IMG/VR virus record: IMGVR_UViG_3300042477_000051 | Location: 1-42,435 of that record | DNA from: a virus | Length of the DNA stretch: 42,435 nt | Direction: 5' to 3' (one strand) | Shown here: one piece after another, positions 23,498 to 31,205 of the stretch | How positions within the stretch are numbered: position 1 is the stretch's first letter | Layout: every line of letters starts with the position of its first letter | Made by a program: the position numbers and the translations under genes | The notes under the pieces: model-generated | Databases searched by the model: none | What the model saw: the letters and a program-made list of their open reading frames with translations, nothing else | Told to the model about the DNA's origin: nothing

Positions 23498-25783
23498 ATG
23501 GCCAACTGGTCCAACCCACTGCTGACCAGCACCTACACCAACTTCCTCACGGAGGTCAAGGACCGCGACACGGACCTGGCGCTGCAGTTTGACGGCACAA
23601 CCAGTAGCAACATCCCCACAAACGCCATCCGCTGGAACAGCTCGGTCAACCGCTGGCAGAAGTGGAACGGCAGCAGCTGGGCAGAGCTAACCAGCACCTA
23701 TGCGCTGACCGGTCTCAGCACCACAGGCAACGCCACCATTGGCGGCACATTGGGCTCTGGGGCAATCACCAGCACGGGCAGCGTCAGTGGCACCGCATTG
23801 ATACCCACGGGCAACACCGTGCCAGCCACAGGCGTTTACCTGCCATCTACCAATGTGTTTGGCGTTGCGACGAGCAGCACAGCGCGAATCATCGTTGACG
23901 CAAGCGGTAATGTCGGCATCGGCACGCTGAGCCCGGTAGTGGGCTTGCACATTGCACAGGCTGCGGCTTCTGCCACAACAGGTAATTTCCTTGTTGCCCC
24001 ACCGGCTGCAGGCCAAGCACGGATGCGCCTGTATAACCAAGGCGGCCAGGCTGAGTGGATTTTTGGTCAAAAGACCGGCACAGACCACAGCTTCAAGCTG
24101 AGCAAAAGCGTCGCGGGTTCAGAGTCTGATTATCTGACAGTTGACACCACCGGCCGCGTGGGGATTGGGACTAGTAGCCCTAATTCTCGTCTTCACCTAA
24201 GCGATGGCGAGCTGACCATTTCCACAGGAGGAAACGTAACTGATGCAGGCGGGACTATTAATTTTGGCATTGCGGCACTGCCGTCATCTTCGCCTATGGC
24301 AACCGTTCAAGGGTTGCTAGTAAATGCAACAGGAACAGAATTGCAAGGTGGGCTAGGTTTCTTTACTCGTCCTAACGGTACAGCGGGTCAGTCGCTTCAA
24401 CGGCGAATGACCATCACCAGTGATGGGTCAATCGGAATCAATACCACTGCTCCCTACAGCCGCTTCACTGTTGTCCCGTCATCCACGCCTTCAACACCAG
24501 CGACGGCCAATCAAATCACCGTTGGCGAGTCATCCGGGAATGGCGCCTATCGATTGCAGCTCGGGTATCTCTACGACACGCTGGGTCGCGGCTCCATCCA
24601 GGCTTATGACAACGGCAACCCAAGCCCCCTGATACTCAATGGCGCGGGTGGAAATGTAGGGATTGGGACGAGTGCGCCTGTATATTCGCTTGACGTAAAC
24701 GGACGCATACGAGGTGTTGGATCCAGTGCCGCGCTTATAGCCTCCAATGGAAGTGGAACAAGCCAAACTTCAATCAGTCTTATTAGAGAAGGCGCAGCAA
24801 CTAATCAAAAAACATGGGAGCTACTTACTCTCTCAGGCGGTGATTTTAAAATCCGCACGATTAGCGATGACTATACAGCATCACAGGATGCCATAGTAGT
24901 CAATCGAGGTAGCGGTTTTTCTGTAGACAACGTCCAGTTACATGCCAACGGCAGCGAGCGCCTCCGCATTGACAGCTCCGGCCGCGTCGGAATTGGCACC
25001 ACAGCCCCTGGAACAAGCTTCGATGTTGCGTTGGCTGCACCTTCGGCCACGATTGGCAACATCCGCATCTCGCCCAGTTCTCCTGGCCAGGCCCGGTATC
25101 ACCTCTACAACGGAGGAGCCACGGCTGAGTGGGTGTTTGGCCAAGCCACTAGCACCAGTCACGACTTCACCTTTAGCAAGTCCGTTGGTGGCAGTGAAAG
25201 CGAGTACCTGCGCATCGGCACCTCCGGTCAGATCGGCATTGGCGGCGCCAACTACGGCACCAGCGGCCAAGTGCTCACCAGCAACGGCTCTGGTTCGTCG
25301 CCATCGTGGACAACTGTTGCCGCACTCACCGCCGGCACCGCCGTAAGCGCAACAGGCACTGCCGTTGATTTCACCGGCATTCCATCATCGGTAAAGCGCA
25401 TTACCGTGATGATTGACGCCGTGAGCACGGATGCCTCTGCCACACTCGCAGTTCAGCTAGGAGATAGTGGCGGCATTGAAACTTCTGGCTACACCGGAGG
25501 TCTTGCATGGACAGGTCCAAGTACAGGCAGCAGCGGATCGGCCAGCACATTCCCACTTGCTATAGGAGCCGCGAGTGATACCGTTTCTGGTCACGCTGTT
25601 ATTACTAAAGTTTCTGGCAACACATGGGTGCTATCCAGCACAGTGGCCCGTGACAATGATGACCTTGTATTTATCAGCGGTGGATCAAAAGGCCTCTCTG
25701 CAACATTGGATCGCATCCGCATCACCACAACGGGCGGCAGTGCATCCTTTGACGGAGGCACTGTGAACATTCTGTATGAGTGA
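23498..25783 (+). CDS. Tail fibre with G-x-x-G-I-G-T repeats
   Basis: A 761-residue fibre. The first 70 residues (LLTSTYTNFLTEVKDRDTDL, then WNSSVNRWQKWNGSSWAEL) are an attachment domain. The shaft has at least five copies of a G[NRS][VI]GI[GN]T..P motif at about residues 138, 219, 310, 385 and 495, plus a partial one at 577, a pattern of triple-stranded beta fibres. Residues 157-225 and 514-582 are a diverged duplication. The last 160 residues (FTGIPSSVKRITVMIDAVST onwards) look like a jelly-roll receptor-binding end. GAGGAAG lies 10-16 bases before the ATG. It presumably attaches to the J tip. Confidence 0.88.
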   Translation: MANWSNPLLTSTYTNFLTEVKDRDTDLALQFDGTTSSNIPTNAIRWNSSVNRWQKWNGSSWAELTSTYALTGLSTTGNATIGGTLGSGAITSTGSVSGTALIPTGNTVPATGVYLPSTNVFGVATSSTARIIVDASGNVGIGTLSPVVGLHIAQAAASATTGNFLVAPPAAGQARMRLYNQGGQAEWIFGQKTGTDHSFKLSKSVAGSESDYLTVDTTGRVGIGTSSPNSRLHLSDGELTISTGGNVTDAGGTINFGIAALPSSSPMATVQGLLVNATGTELQGGLGFFTRPNGTAGQSLQRRMTITSDGSIGINTTAPYSRFTVVPSSTPSTPATANQITVGESSGNGAYRLQLGYLYDTLGRGSIQAYDNGNPSPLILNGAGGNVGIGTSAPVYSLDVNGRIRGVGSSAALIASNGSGTSQTSISLIREGAATNQKTWELLTLSGGDFKIRTISDDYTASQDAIVVNRGSGFSVDNVQLHANGSERLRIDSSGRVGIGTTAPGTSFDVALAAPSATIGNIRISPSSPGQARYHLYNGGATAEWVFGQATSTSHDFTFSKSVGGSESEYLRIGTSGQIGIGGANYGTSGQVLTSNGSGSSPSWTTVAALTAGTAVSATGTAVDFTGIPSSVKRITVMIDAVSTDASATLAVQLGDSGGIETSGYTGGLAWTGPSTGSSGSASTFPLAIGAASDTVSGHAVITKVSGNTWVLSSTVARDNDDLVFISGGSKGLSATLDRIRITTTGGSASFDGGTVNILYE

Positions 25784-25831
25784 TGTTGCCTCTTTGGTAG
25801 CAGCTACACTTTCACCATCTAACCCCACCTC

Positions 25832-25987
25832 ATGTCCGAGTCCAAGCAAAAGCTGGTCGAGCTGATCGAGGCTTACGCCACCGCAAAGGCCACAGGTAAC
25901 TCCCTGCTCATCCAGTCAGCTGGCGCGACGCTCGTCGGCTACCTAGAGAGCGTGGAGATCACCGAAGCCGAGCAAGCCAATGACTGA
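25832..25987 (+). CDS. Small hypothetical helical protein
   Basis: A 51-residue acidic protein starting at ATG 25832. It contains KQKLVELIEAYATAKATGNS and GATLVGYLESVEITEAEQ, consistent with two helices. I recall similar tiny proteins near the fibre/lysis junction of cyanophages, but no function is known. It overlaps the next gene by eight bases. The 48-bp gap upstream has no clear promoter or terminator. Confidence 0.65.
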   Translation: MSESKQKLVELIEAYATAKATGNSLLIQSAGATLVGYLESVEITEAEQAND

Positions 25988-26300
25988 CATCACCTACACC
26001 TGGGTCATCTCCCAGCTGGACTGCGCCCCACAGGAGAACAACCTAGAGGACGTGGTAAAAACCATCCACTGGCGCTACCAAGCCACTGATGGTACGCACA
26101 CCGCTGACTGCTACGGCAGCATCGGCGTCGGCGAAGTGGATCCTGATGACTTCACCCCTTACGCCGAACTGACCAAGGACCAAGTGATTGCTTGGCTTGA
26201 GACTCAGTTGGATGTTGAGGAGCTTGAGCGGAACCTCGCCGGCCAACTGGCCGCGCTGGCTAACCCGCCGATCATCTCGCCTGATCTGCCGTGGCAGTAA
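25980..26300 (+). CDS. Conserved phage protein (DUF7936-like)
   Basis: A 106-residue acidic protein. Features are ITYTWVISQLDCAPQ at the start, VVKTIHWRYQATDGTH, the middle segment DDFTPYAELTKDQVIAWLET and a C-terminal NPPIISPDLPW. This arrangement matches a conserved small protein of cyanophages and other environmental phages that I recall as DUF7936. It is probably a small beta sandwich followed by a helix. Its place after the fibre gene suggests an accessory structural role, but this is not demonstrated. The last ten bases overlap the next start. Confidence 0.75.
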   Translation: MTDITYTWVISQLDCAPQENNLEDVVKTIHWRYQATDGTHTADCYGSIGVGEVDPDDFTPYAELTKDQVIAWLETQLDVEELERNLAGQLAALANPPIISPDLPWQ

Positions 26301-26428
26301 AAGCAAAGGCCGGCCTTTCTGGCACCATCCGCAAGGAATCGGTGCCCAAGACCACCAGCATCGGCCAAGGCGCCCGCAGCCGTCCCCGGCGACGTGGGCG
26401 TAAGAAGTTGCGCGGGCAGGGTCGCTAG
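26291..26428 (+). CDS. Very small, highly basic phage protein
   Basis: A 45-residue protein starting at GTG 26291 inside the end of the previous gene. It is almost one third Arg and Lys, with the end GARSRPRRRGRKKLRGQGR. I recall similar GNG/GQG..SRP....K..RGQG tails in phage small proteins, which supports a real gene. A role in binding nucleic acid or in neutralising DNA charge is possible, but there is no direct evidence. Confidence 0.6.
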   Translation: MAVKAKAGLSGTIRKESVPKTTSIGQGARSRPRRRGRKKLRGQGR

Positions 26429-26454
26429 GCTATTACTGAGGCGTAATTGCTCCC

Positions 26455-26721
26455 ATGCCACCAGCCGACGATGTCTCGCATGGGGACATTTACCACAAGC
26501 TCGGATCGCTCGAAGGTAAGCTCGAGACCGTGCTGATCCAGCTCGGCGAAAAACGCGGCGACATGGCTGCTGTATTCTCCCGACTCCGCGAGATTGAAAC
26601 CCGCGTCGCCATTGGCGTCGGCCTCGCCATCGGACTGAGCTTCCTCATCCCGTTCGCAATCAACGCAGCAGCACCCAAACTGCACTTTGAACACAGTCCA
26701 TCTACTCAGGTTGGCAAGTAG
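26455..26721 (+). CDS. Small membrane protein with coiled coil (putative holin or XhlA-like)
   Basis: An 88-residue protein. Residues 8-50 form a predicted amphipathic or coiled-coil helix (DIYHKLGSLEGKLETVLIQL), and residues 51-71 (VAIGVGLAIGLSFLIPFAI) are a transmembrane helix followed by a short polar tail. This layout resembles haemolysin XhlA-type proteins, which often assist holins. Its position two genes before the endolysin supports a lysis role. An alternative is an unrelated membrane protein that anchors a virion factor. Confidence 0.65.
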   Translation: MPPADDVSHGDIYHKLGSLEGKLETVLIQLGEKRGDMAAVFSRLREIETRVAIGVGLAIGLSFLIPFAINAAAPKLHFEHSPSTQVGK

Positions 26722-26730
26722 TCTTAAGAC
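26721..26730. promoter_or_regulatory. Perfect 10-bp palindrome before the small lysis gene
   Basis: GTCTTAAGAC at 26721-26730 is its own reverse complement and lies in the 24-bp gap between the two lysis-region membrane proteins. A protein binding site is possible, but a single 10-bp palindrome can also arise by chance. Confidence 0.25.
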
Positions 26731-26745
26731 ACCGATCTAAGCACA

Positions 26746-26886
26746 ATGAGCCCCGAGACTGCCGCCATCATCGCCATCGTCATCGCTGCTGGCAGCGAGA
26801 TCATCGCGATTAGCCCGCTCAAGTCCAATAGCTGGATCCAGCTGCTGCTGCAGGCTGGCCGGATGATGTTCCCCAAGCGCCGCTGA
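26746..26886 (+). CDS. Very small membrane-associated lysis-region protein
   Basis: A 46-residue protein. Residues 6-22 (AAIIAIVIAAGSEIIAI) form a hydrophobic helix, followed by the segment SPLKSNSWIQLLLQAGRMMF and a basic tail. I recall small proteins with the same SPLKSNSWVQL pattern in cyanophage genomes next to lysozyme-like genes. It lies three bases upstream of the endolysin, so it may be the holin itself. Function is inferred from location and hydrophobicity. Confidence 0.65.
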   Translation: MSPETAAIIAIVIAAGSEIIAISPLKSNSWIQLLLQAGRMMFPKRR

Positions 26887-26889
26887 GCA

Positions 26890-27972
26890 ATGGCCAACGC
26901 CGCCCCGATCACACTGGAGCAGCTGTTCCGGTTCTACAAAGGGCTGCCGCATCAGGCCGCGGCCATCAGCCAGCTGGAGCAGGACTTGGCCGTCAACGGC
27001 TACGCCGCGGCCATGCGGCGTGATCGGGCGTGGTTCAACACCTGGAGCCAGGACGGCAAGCAGGCAGACCTCGGCGCGGCGCTGAGCATGATCCAGCAGT
27101 TCGAGGGGTGCCACCTCGACGCCTACCCTGACCCGGCCAGCGGTGGTGAGCCGTGGACGATCGGCTACGGCACCACCCGCTACGGCGACGGCCGGCCGGT
27201 CAAGCGCGGCGACAGGATCAACGCCGTCGAGGCCGACATGCTGCTGCGGCAGGAGGTGGATCGGATCGCTGACAAGCTGCGCGCCACGGTGCCGCACTGG
27301 GGCGAGATGGCGGACCATCAGAAGTGCGCGCTGATCAGCTTCGCCTACAACCTCGGCAGCGGCTTCTACGGCGCCAAGGGCTTCGAGACCATCAGCAAGC
27401 GGTTGCGCGAAAAGGACTGGCCTGGCGTGCCTGATGCCCTGCTGCTCTACCGCAACCCCGGCACCAACGTGGAGGCCGGCCTGAAGCGGCGCCGCATCGC
27501 CGAGGGCGATCTGTGGGGCCGAGAGCGGCAGACCACTGGACCGATCGAGGCGACGTTCACGCCCGAGAGCCCCTTCAGCTTCAAGATCACACCGCACATC
27601 ACCTACGGCGAGTTCGCGCTCAACCAAGAGGCGCGGCGCTTCGATCACCAGCATCAGTGCGACACCGCGGTGAAGCTGACGCAGTTCCTTGAGAAAGTCC
27701 GCGTGCAGTTCGGCGGTAAGCCGATCATCATCACCTCCGGCTACAGGCCAGCAGCGATCAACCGCGCTGTCGGTGGCGCAGCAGGCAGTGAGCACCTGTA
27801 CGACGCTCCCAGCGTCGGCGCTGTGGACTTCTACGTCGATGGCGCTGACATCAACAAGGTGCAGGCATGGGTTGATCGTGAGTGGCCGTACAGCGTCGGT
27901 TATGGCGCACCTAAAGGGTTCGTGCACCTTGGCGTCCGCAAAGGCCAGCCTCGCGTGCGCTGGGACTATTAG
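26890..27972 (+). CDS. Bifunctional endolysin: GH24 lysozyme plus M15 peptidase
   Basis: A 360-residue cell-wall hydrolase with two catalytic domains. Residues 60-210 are a GH24 lysozyme with E72 in QQFEG, D81 and T90 in the segment WTIGYG. Residues 228-360 are an M15-type zinc peptidase with SGYRPAAINRAVGGA, H302 and D313 (SEHLYD ... GAVDFYV) and H346 in FVHLGVR. All expected catalytic or zinc ligands are present. It should cut both the glycan strands and the peptide cross-links. No signal peptide is seen, so release depends on a holin. It begins three bases after a small membrane protein gene. Confidence 0.93.
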   Translation: MANAAPITLEQLFRFYKGLPHQAAAISQLEQDLAVNGYAAAMRRDRAWFNTWSQDGKQADLGAALSMIQQFEGCHLDAYPDPASGGEPWTIGYGTTRYGDGRPVKRGDRINAVEADMLLRQEVDRIADKLRATVPHWGEMADHQKCALISFAYNLGSGFYGAKGFETISKRLREKDWPGVPDALLLYRNPGTNVEAGLKRRRIAEGDLWGRERQTTGPIEATFTPESPFSFKITPHITYGEFALNQEARRFDHQHQCDTAVKLTQFLEKVRVQFGGKPIIITSGYRPAAINRAVGGAAGSEHLYDAPSVGAVDFYVDGADINKVQAWVDREWPYSVGYGAPKGFVHLGVRKGQPRVRWDY

Positions 27973-28000
27973 ACTGCTGGTGTAAGCCGCTACACACGGC

Positions 28001-28855
28001 ATGGCGATCAGCGCAAAACGGCTATCGCCAGAATTGATAGAGATACGGATACCGTACGGCAGCCACAAAGAAGAATCAACATTTCTGCTCGCGTCAGATA
28101 TACACCTTGACAATCCAAAATGCAACCGCAAACTGCTACTGCAGCACTTAGCTGAATGCCGTGATGCTAACGGTCATGCGTTGTTTTTTGGTGATGTGCT
28201 GTGCCTGATGCAAGGCAAGAAAGACCGCCGCGGCAGTAAAGGTGACATCAGGCCAGAGCACCTAGGCGGCAACTACTTTGACCTAGTATTTCGTGAATCA
28301 GCAGATCTGCTGAAGCCATACGGCGACATGATCCTGATGATGGGTGACGGCAACCACGAAACCGCCGTGCTTAACAACCAAGAGATCGACCCGCTAGAGA
28401 ACGTGGTCCGACTCATGCGCAATGATGGTGCTGTCACTGAGCACATGGGTTACCAAGGGTTTGTGCGGTTTGTGTTCTATCGTGGCGAGAATGAAGCCGT
28501 CAGGCGGTGCACGTTGTTCTTCCATCACGGCGCATGGGGCGGCATCATCACCAAAGGCACAATGGGTGGAGGCCGGTATGCAAGCATTGCACCGGATGCG
28601 GATGTGATTGTCAATGGCCATAACCATGAGCGCAGCATTGTCGCGCATCCGTGCTACAGGATTGCTGACAACGGCAAGGCATGGATTGAGCAGCGCTGGC
28701 ACCTGCAAACCGGCACCTACAAGCAAGAGTTTGGCGGCACTGGCGGCTGGGCCATTGAGCGCATCGTTATGCCTAAGTCACTTGGTGGGATCTGGCTTAC
28801 GCTGAAGCCACGCAAACGCGGTGGCGTTGACATCACCTGCCGGCCAACCGTATGA
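28001..28855 (+). CDS. Calcineurin-like metallophosphoesterase
   Basis: A 284-residue protein with the full dimetal motif set: D33-x-H35 in ASDIHLD, D65 in FFGDVL, GDGNHE with N118 and H119, H175/H176 in LFFHHGAW, and H207/H209 in NGHNHE. It should hydrolyse phosphoester bonds; the substrate cannot be told from sequence. Possible jobs are DNA end processing or removal of a host signalling nucleotide. It lies after the endolysin with a 28-bp gap and overlaps the next gene by four bases. Confidence 0.85.
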   Translation: MAISAKRLSPELIEIRIPYGSHKEESTFLLASDIHLDNPKCNRKLLLQHLAECRDANGHALFFGDVLCLMQGKKDRRGSKGDIRPEHLGGNYFDLVFRESADLLKPYGDMILMMGDGNHETAVLNNQEIDPLENVVRLMRNDGAVTEHMGYQGFVRFVFYRGENEAVRRCTLFFHHGAWGGIITKGTMGGGRYASIAPDADVIVNGHNHERSIVAHPCYRIADNGKAWIEQRWHLQTGTYKQEFGGTGGWAIERIVMPKSLGGIWLTLKPRKRGGVDITCRPTV

Positions 28856-29034
28856 AGCAGTACGTTCTAGAGATCGAGTACACCATCGTCGTTGAAAGTG
28901 ACAACGATGATCCGGGCGAGGTATCAGATGACTTTGCAGCGCGACTCACTGAGTTAGCGCCGTCCAATGATCACATCCTGGGGTTATCGCTCCAGGTGCT
29001 ACCAATCCCCGAATTGCGTGGATCACTCGATTGA
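28852..29034 (+). CDS. Small acidic hypothetical protein
   Basis: A 60-residue acidic protein with ATGA overlap to the phosphoesterase gene. It starts MKQYVLEIEYTIVVESDNDD and continues with a helix and a strand (LSLQVLPIPEL), suggesting a small alpha/beta fold. No family is recognised. Coupling to the phosphoesterase suggests a related role, but that is only positional evidence. Confidence 0.65.
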   Translation: MKQYVLEIEYTIVVESDNDDPGEVSDDFAARLTELAPSNDHILGLSLQVLPIPELRGSLD

Positions 29035-29338
29035 TGGCTCTAACCTCGTTTCTAAGCGCAGTGCAAAGCATCAATTCAGGCAGCAGATCTTTGAGGCATG
29101 GGGTCATCAGTGCGCATACTGCAGCGCATTAGCCGACACGCTGGACCATGTCAAACCACGCCATAAAGGTGGCGCCACAGTTACAACCAACCTTGTGCCA
29201 GCGTGCCGCAATTGCAACCGTAGAAAAGGCAGTGAAAAATGGCGCGAGTGGTTCAGTCGTCAGGAATCATGGACTGTTGATCGCGCATTAAAAATTCAGG
29301 ATTGGTTGATTGATTCAACATCTGATGATAGAAAATAA
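29018..29338 (+). CDS. HNH endonuclease (small, zinc-binding)
   Basis: A 106-residue nuclease. The core reads CAYCSALADTLDHVKPRHKG followed by TTNLVPACRNCNRRKG, giving two CxxC zinc pairs and the catalytic His in LDH. I chose GTG 29018 because the conserved part begins near KRSAKHQFRQ and the overlap with the upstream gene is then only 17 bases. An ATG at 28967 would add 17 residues and a 68-base overlap. HNH proteins in phages assist terminase cutting or act as mobile homing enzymes. This one ends the plus-strand late region and faces the sigma gene. Confidence 0.85.
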   Translation: MDHSIDGSNLVSKRSAKHQFRQQIFEAWGHQCAYCSALADTLDHVKPRHKGGATVTTNLVPACRNCNRRKGSEKWREWFSRQESWTVDRALKIQDWLIDSTSDDRK

Positions 29339-29361
29339 GTGCTTGCCAGTCTTGCGCATGA

Positions 29362-30294
29362 TCACGGCACATGCCGTTGATGCATACGCGCCAGACGTAA
29401 CCGTGCCGCTTGATTGTTGGTTCCAAGAGGGGTATCCGTCAGAGGGTTGCTCATCAGCATGCGGATGCGGTTAATGCCGCGTTTGTAGATGTCGCTTAGG
29501 GTTATCTTAGAGATGCCATACTCTCGTTCAAGTTGCGCCCATGTGACGGCTGGATAACATGATCGCGCTTCAATGATCGCCTTGGTCCTGTCATCGAGGT
29601 ACTGATCAACGTAACGCAGCATGATTTGCACATCTTGACTGATGTCAGTATCAACTGCATTTGGGTCTGCAATGGTGTCAATAATGCTATGGCCTTCTGA
29701 GTTGTTGATCTGCTGGTCGATGCTGGTAACGGTGTAGGTTTGCCGGAGCAGATTAGACAACTCGCCAGGGTCCATGTCGATTTCTTGTGCCACTCTGGTG
29801 ATGCTCGGTTGGTAACCAAGCTGATGGCTAAGATCCTGGATTGTGCGGTTGATCTTGTACATCGTCTCGTGCACACCAATTGGTAGCCGGATGATGGCAT
29901 CGCTGCTGATCAATGCACGCGTGATGCCTTGGCGGATCCACCAATAGGCATAGGTCGAGAACTTGTAGCCGCGGCTTGGATCGAACAGCTCAACAGCACG
30001 AGCTAGGCCGATGTTGCCCTCCTGGATCAGGTCGAGCAGCTCCATGGTCTTGTTGTTGCGCTTGTCATACCTGCGAGCGACATGCACGACGAGTTGCAAG
30101 TTGCACTGAATGAACCGCTGGCGGGCGCGTTCACCGCTGCGCTTCTCACGCTGTTCGGCGTTGGTCAGCGAGCGATCCAGTGATTGCAACTCACGCAGCC
30201 GTTGCACGCGTCTGCCGAGTTGTATCTCTTGTTGCGGTGTCAACAGTGGATACTTGGCGATACTGTTGAGATAGTCCTTGATGCTGTCAGACAT
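29362..30294 (-). CDS. Phage-encoded sigma70-family RNA polymerase sigma factor
   Basis: A 310-residue sigma factor. Region 1.2 (SIKDYLNSIAKYPLLTPQQE) spans residues 4-23, region 2 (DLIQEGNIGLARAVELFDPS and YKFSTYAYWWIRQGITRAL) spans about 60-130, and region 3 (RLPIGVHETMYKIN) follows. Region 2.4 is well kept, so -10 recognition should be normal. Region 4.2 (TWAQLEREYGISKITLSDIY, residues 251-270) has a helix-turn-helix shape but lacks the usual RERIRQIE recognition helix. A 30-residue basic tail follows. It would redirect host RNA polymerase, probably to phage late promoters. Confidence 0.93.
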   Translation of the reverse strand: MSDSIKDYLNSIAKYPLLTPQQEIQLGRRVQRLRELQSLDRSLTNAEQREKRSGERARQRFIQCNLQLVVHVARRYDKRNNKTMELLDLIQEGNIGLARAVELFDPSRGYKFSTYAYWWIRQGITRALISSDAIIRLPIGVHETMYKINRTIQDLSHQLGYQPSITRVAQEIDMDPGELSNLLRQTYTVTSIDQQINNSEGHSIIDTIADPNAVDTDISQDVQIMLRYVDQYLDDRTKAIIEARSCYPAVTWAQLEREYGISKITLSDIYKRGINRIRMLMSNPLTDTPLGTNNQAARLRLARMHQRHVP

Positions 30295-30316
30295 GATGAA
30301 TCCGTTGGTTCACACA

Positions 30317-30496
30317 ATGGAAGCACAATTTCACGGCGCAGCCAATGCCCAGATGTTGCGCGAGCTACATGCAGCAAAGGACTACAACGCATTGCTGGAG
30401 TATGCACTGTTGCTGGCTGAGCAAGAGGCCAGCCAGCGATCACAGATCAAGTGGTTAATCGCTGAAGCGATGCGCTCATGCAGCGTTGAACCGTAG
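30317..30496 (+). CDS. Small hypothetical protein on the opposite strand to the sigma operon
   Basis: A 59-residue helical protein at ATG 30317; in-frame ATG codons at 30281, 30293 and 30296 are alternatives. The sequence NAQMLRELHAAKDYNALLEY and ALLLAEQEASQRSQIKWLIA has a Leu/Ala helix pattern and looks like real protein. It overlaps the dCTP deaminase end by 21 bases head-on and is divergent from sigma. I considered a distant NblA-like phycobilisome degradation protein because of the LL..LA.Q..R...LI pattern, but similarity is too weak to claim. No clear ribosome site is seen. Confidence 0.55.
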   Translation: MEAQFHGAANAQMLRELHAAKDYNALLEYALLLAEQEASQRSQIKWLIAEAMRSCSVEP

Positions 30497-31027
30497 CATC
30501 TGGCTGCGGCTGCTGAACTGCTTAGAGGCTGACACAAGCTGGTCGTTGTTGTAGCTGCCAGTCAGCGCGTAGCTCAGCGCCGGGCGTTGGCTCATGCGGA
30601 AGAATACCATTTGGCCGATCTTCAACCCTGGATACACCGGCAGCGGCTGCAACTGGCGTGCATTCTTCAGCTCAAGCGTCAATGCGCTGCCGTGCCACCC
30701 AGGATCGGCATAACCAGCGTGCAGGTTTTCGTAGCCCTCACGGGCGCGGCTGGACTTAAGGAAAAACAACCCAGCGACATCCTCAGGCATTGAGAACGTT
30801 TCCATCGTCTGCGCAAGGATGAACTGCCCTGGCACCAGCTCGTACGGATGGTCGGCGGTGTAGTCCTTGATTGACAGCGGAATCATCTGATGCGATTCCA
30901 CTGATTCAAGCATGATCAAGTCACCCAACCGCAGGTCCAAGCTGGCGGGATTGATCAGCTGCGGCTGGTGATGTTGCACCATGCCTTGCGCGATAAGGTC
31001 ATTGATCTCGGTGTCGCACAGAATCAT
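30476..31027 (-). CDS. dcd: dCTP deaminase (Dcd/dUTPase superfamily)
   Basis: A 183-residue nucleotide enzyme. NPASLDLRLGD (residues 26-36), KSSRAREG (91-98), HAGYADPGWHGSALTLEL (103-120) and GSYNND are the conserved motifs. DPGWHG and the Glu in TLEL (E119) point to dCTP deaminase rather than dUTPase. The reaction is dCTP to dUTP plus ammonia, or directly to dUMP in bifunctional versions, to supply dTTP for phage DNA. It overlaps the zinc-ribbon gene by 29 bases. A bifunctional enzyme cannot be excluded, as no separate dUTPase is present. Confidence 0.9.
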   Translation of the reverse strand: MILCDTEINDLIAQGMVQHHQPQLINPASLDLRLGDLIMLESVESHQMIPLSIKDYTADHPYELVPGQFILAQTMETFSMPEDVAGLFFLKSSRAREGYENLHAGYADPGWHGSALTLELKNARQLQPLPVYPGLKIGQMVFFRMSQRPALSYALTGSYNNDQLVSASKQFSSRSQMLRFNAA

Positions 31028-31205
31028 GGGTCCAGGTGATGAGGTGATTGGGTAAAAATTGCTCTTGAGGCTGAAACGTGTACCAGCGATGACCGCAGGG
31101 TTTACATTTGCGACGGCGGTAAATTATGCCGTCGTTTTGTTTTGTCAGGACCACATAGGTGCAGTAGCTGTTACATTTCGGGCACGGTGTTTGAACGGCG
31201 GGCAT
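30999..31205 (-). CDS. Small zinc-ribbon protein (NrdR N-domain-like)
   Basis: A 68-residue protein with two CxxC pairs: CPKC at the start and KCKPCGHRWYTFQ in the middle, separated by YRRRKC. The spacing and the RRRxC..CG.R..T pattern resemble the zinc-ribbon of NrdR, the repressor of ribonucleotide reductase, but the ATP-cone domain is missing. It lies between dcd and a ribbon-helix-helix-like regulator, overlapping both. A small DNA-binding regulator or anti-regulator is likely. The same pattern is also common in general phage zinc-ribbon proteins. Confidence 0.7.
   Translation of the reverse strand: MPAVQTPCPKCNSYCTYVVLTKQNDGIIYRRRKCKPCGHRWYTFQPQEQFLPNHLITWTHDSVRHRDQ

Noticed and set aside
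14003-27994. TACAC or GCTACAC elements before the genes at 14025, 25832 and 28001, considered as late promoter boxes
   Set aside because: The same 7-mer is frequent inside coding sequence (Gly-Tyr-Thr and similar), spacing to the starts varies and no second box is shared.
26737-28131. Long minus-strand frame of 464 codons over the endolysin
   Set aside because: It covers an endolysin with all catalytic residues; the antisense frame is a by-product of codon bias.
29370-29395. ACGGCA/TGCCGT hairpin between the convergent HNH and sigma genes, considered as a terminator
   Set aside because: The loop would be only two bases, there is no T run, and it lies inside the sigma coding end.
30317-30496. 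Firm nblA assignment for the small plus-strand gene
   Set aside because: Only a loose Leu-rich helix pattern is shared; key family positions cannot be matched.
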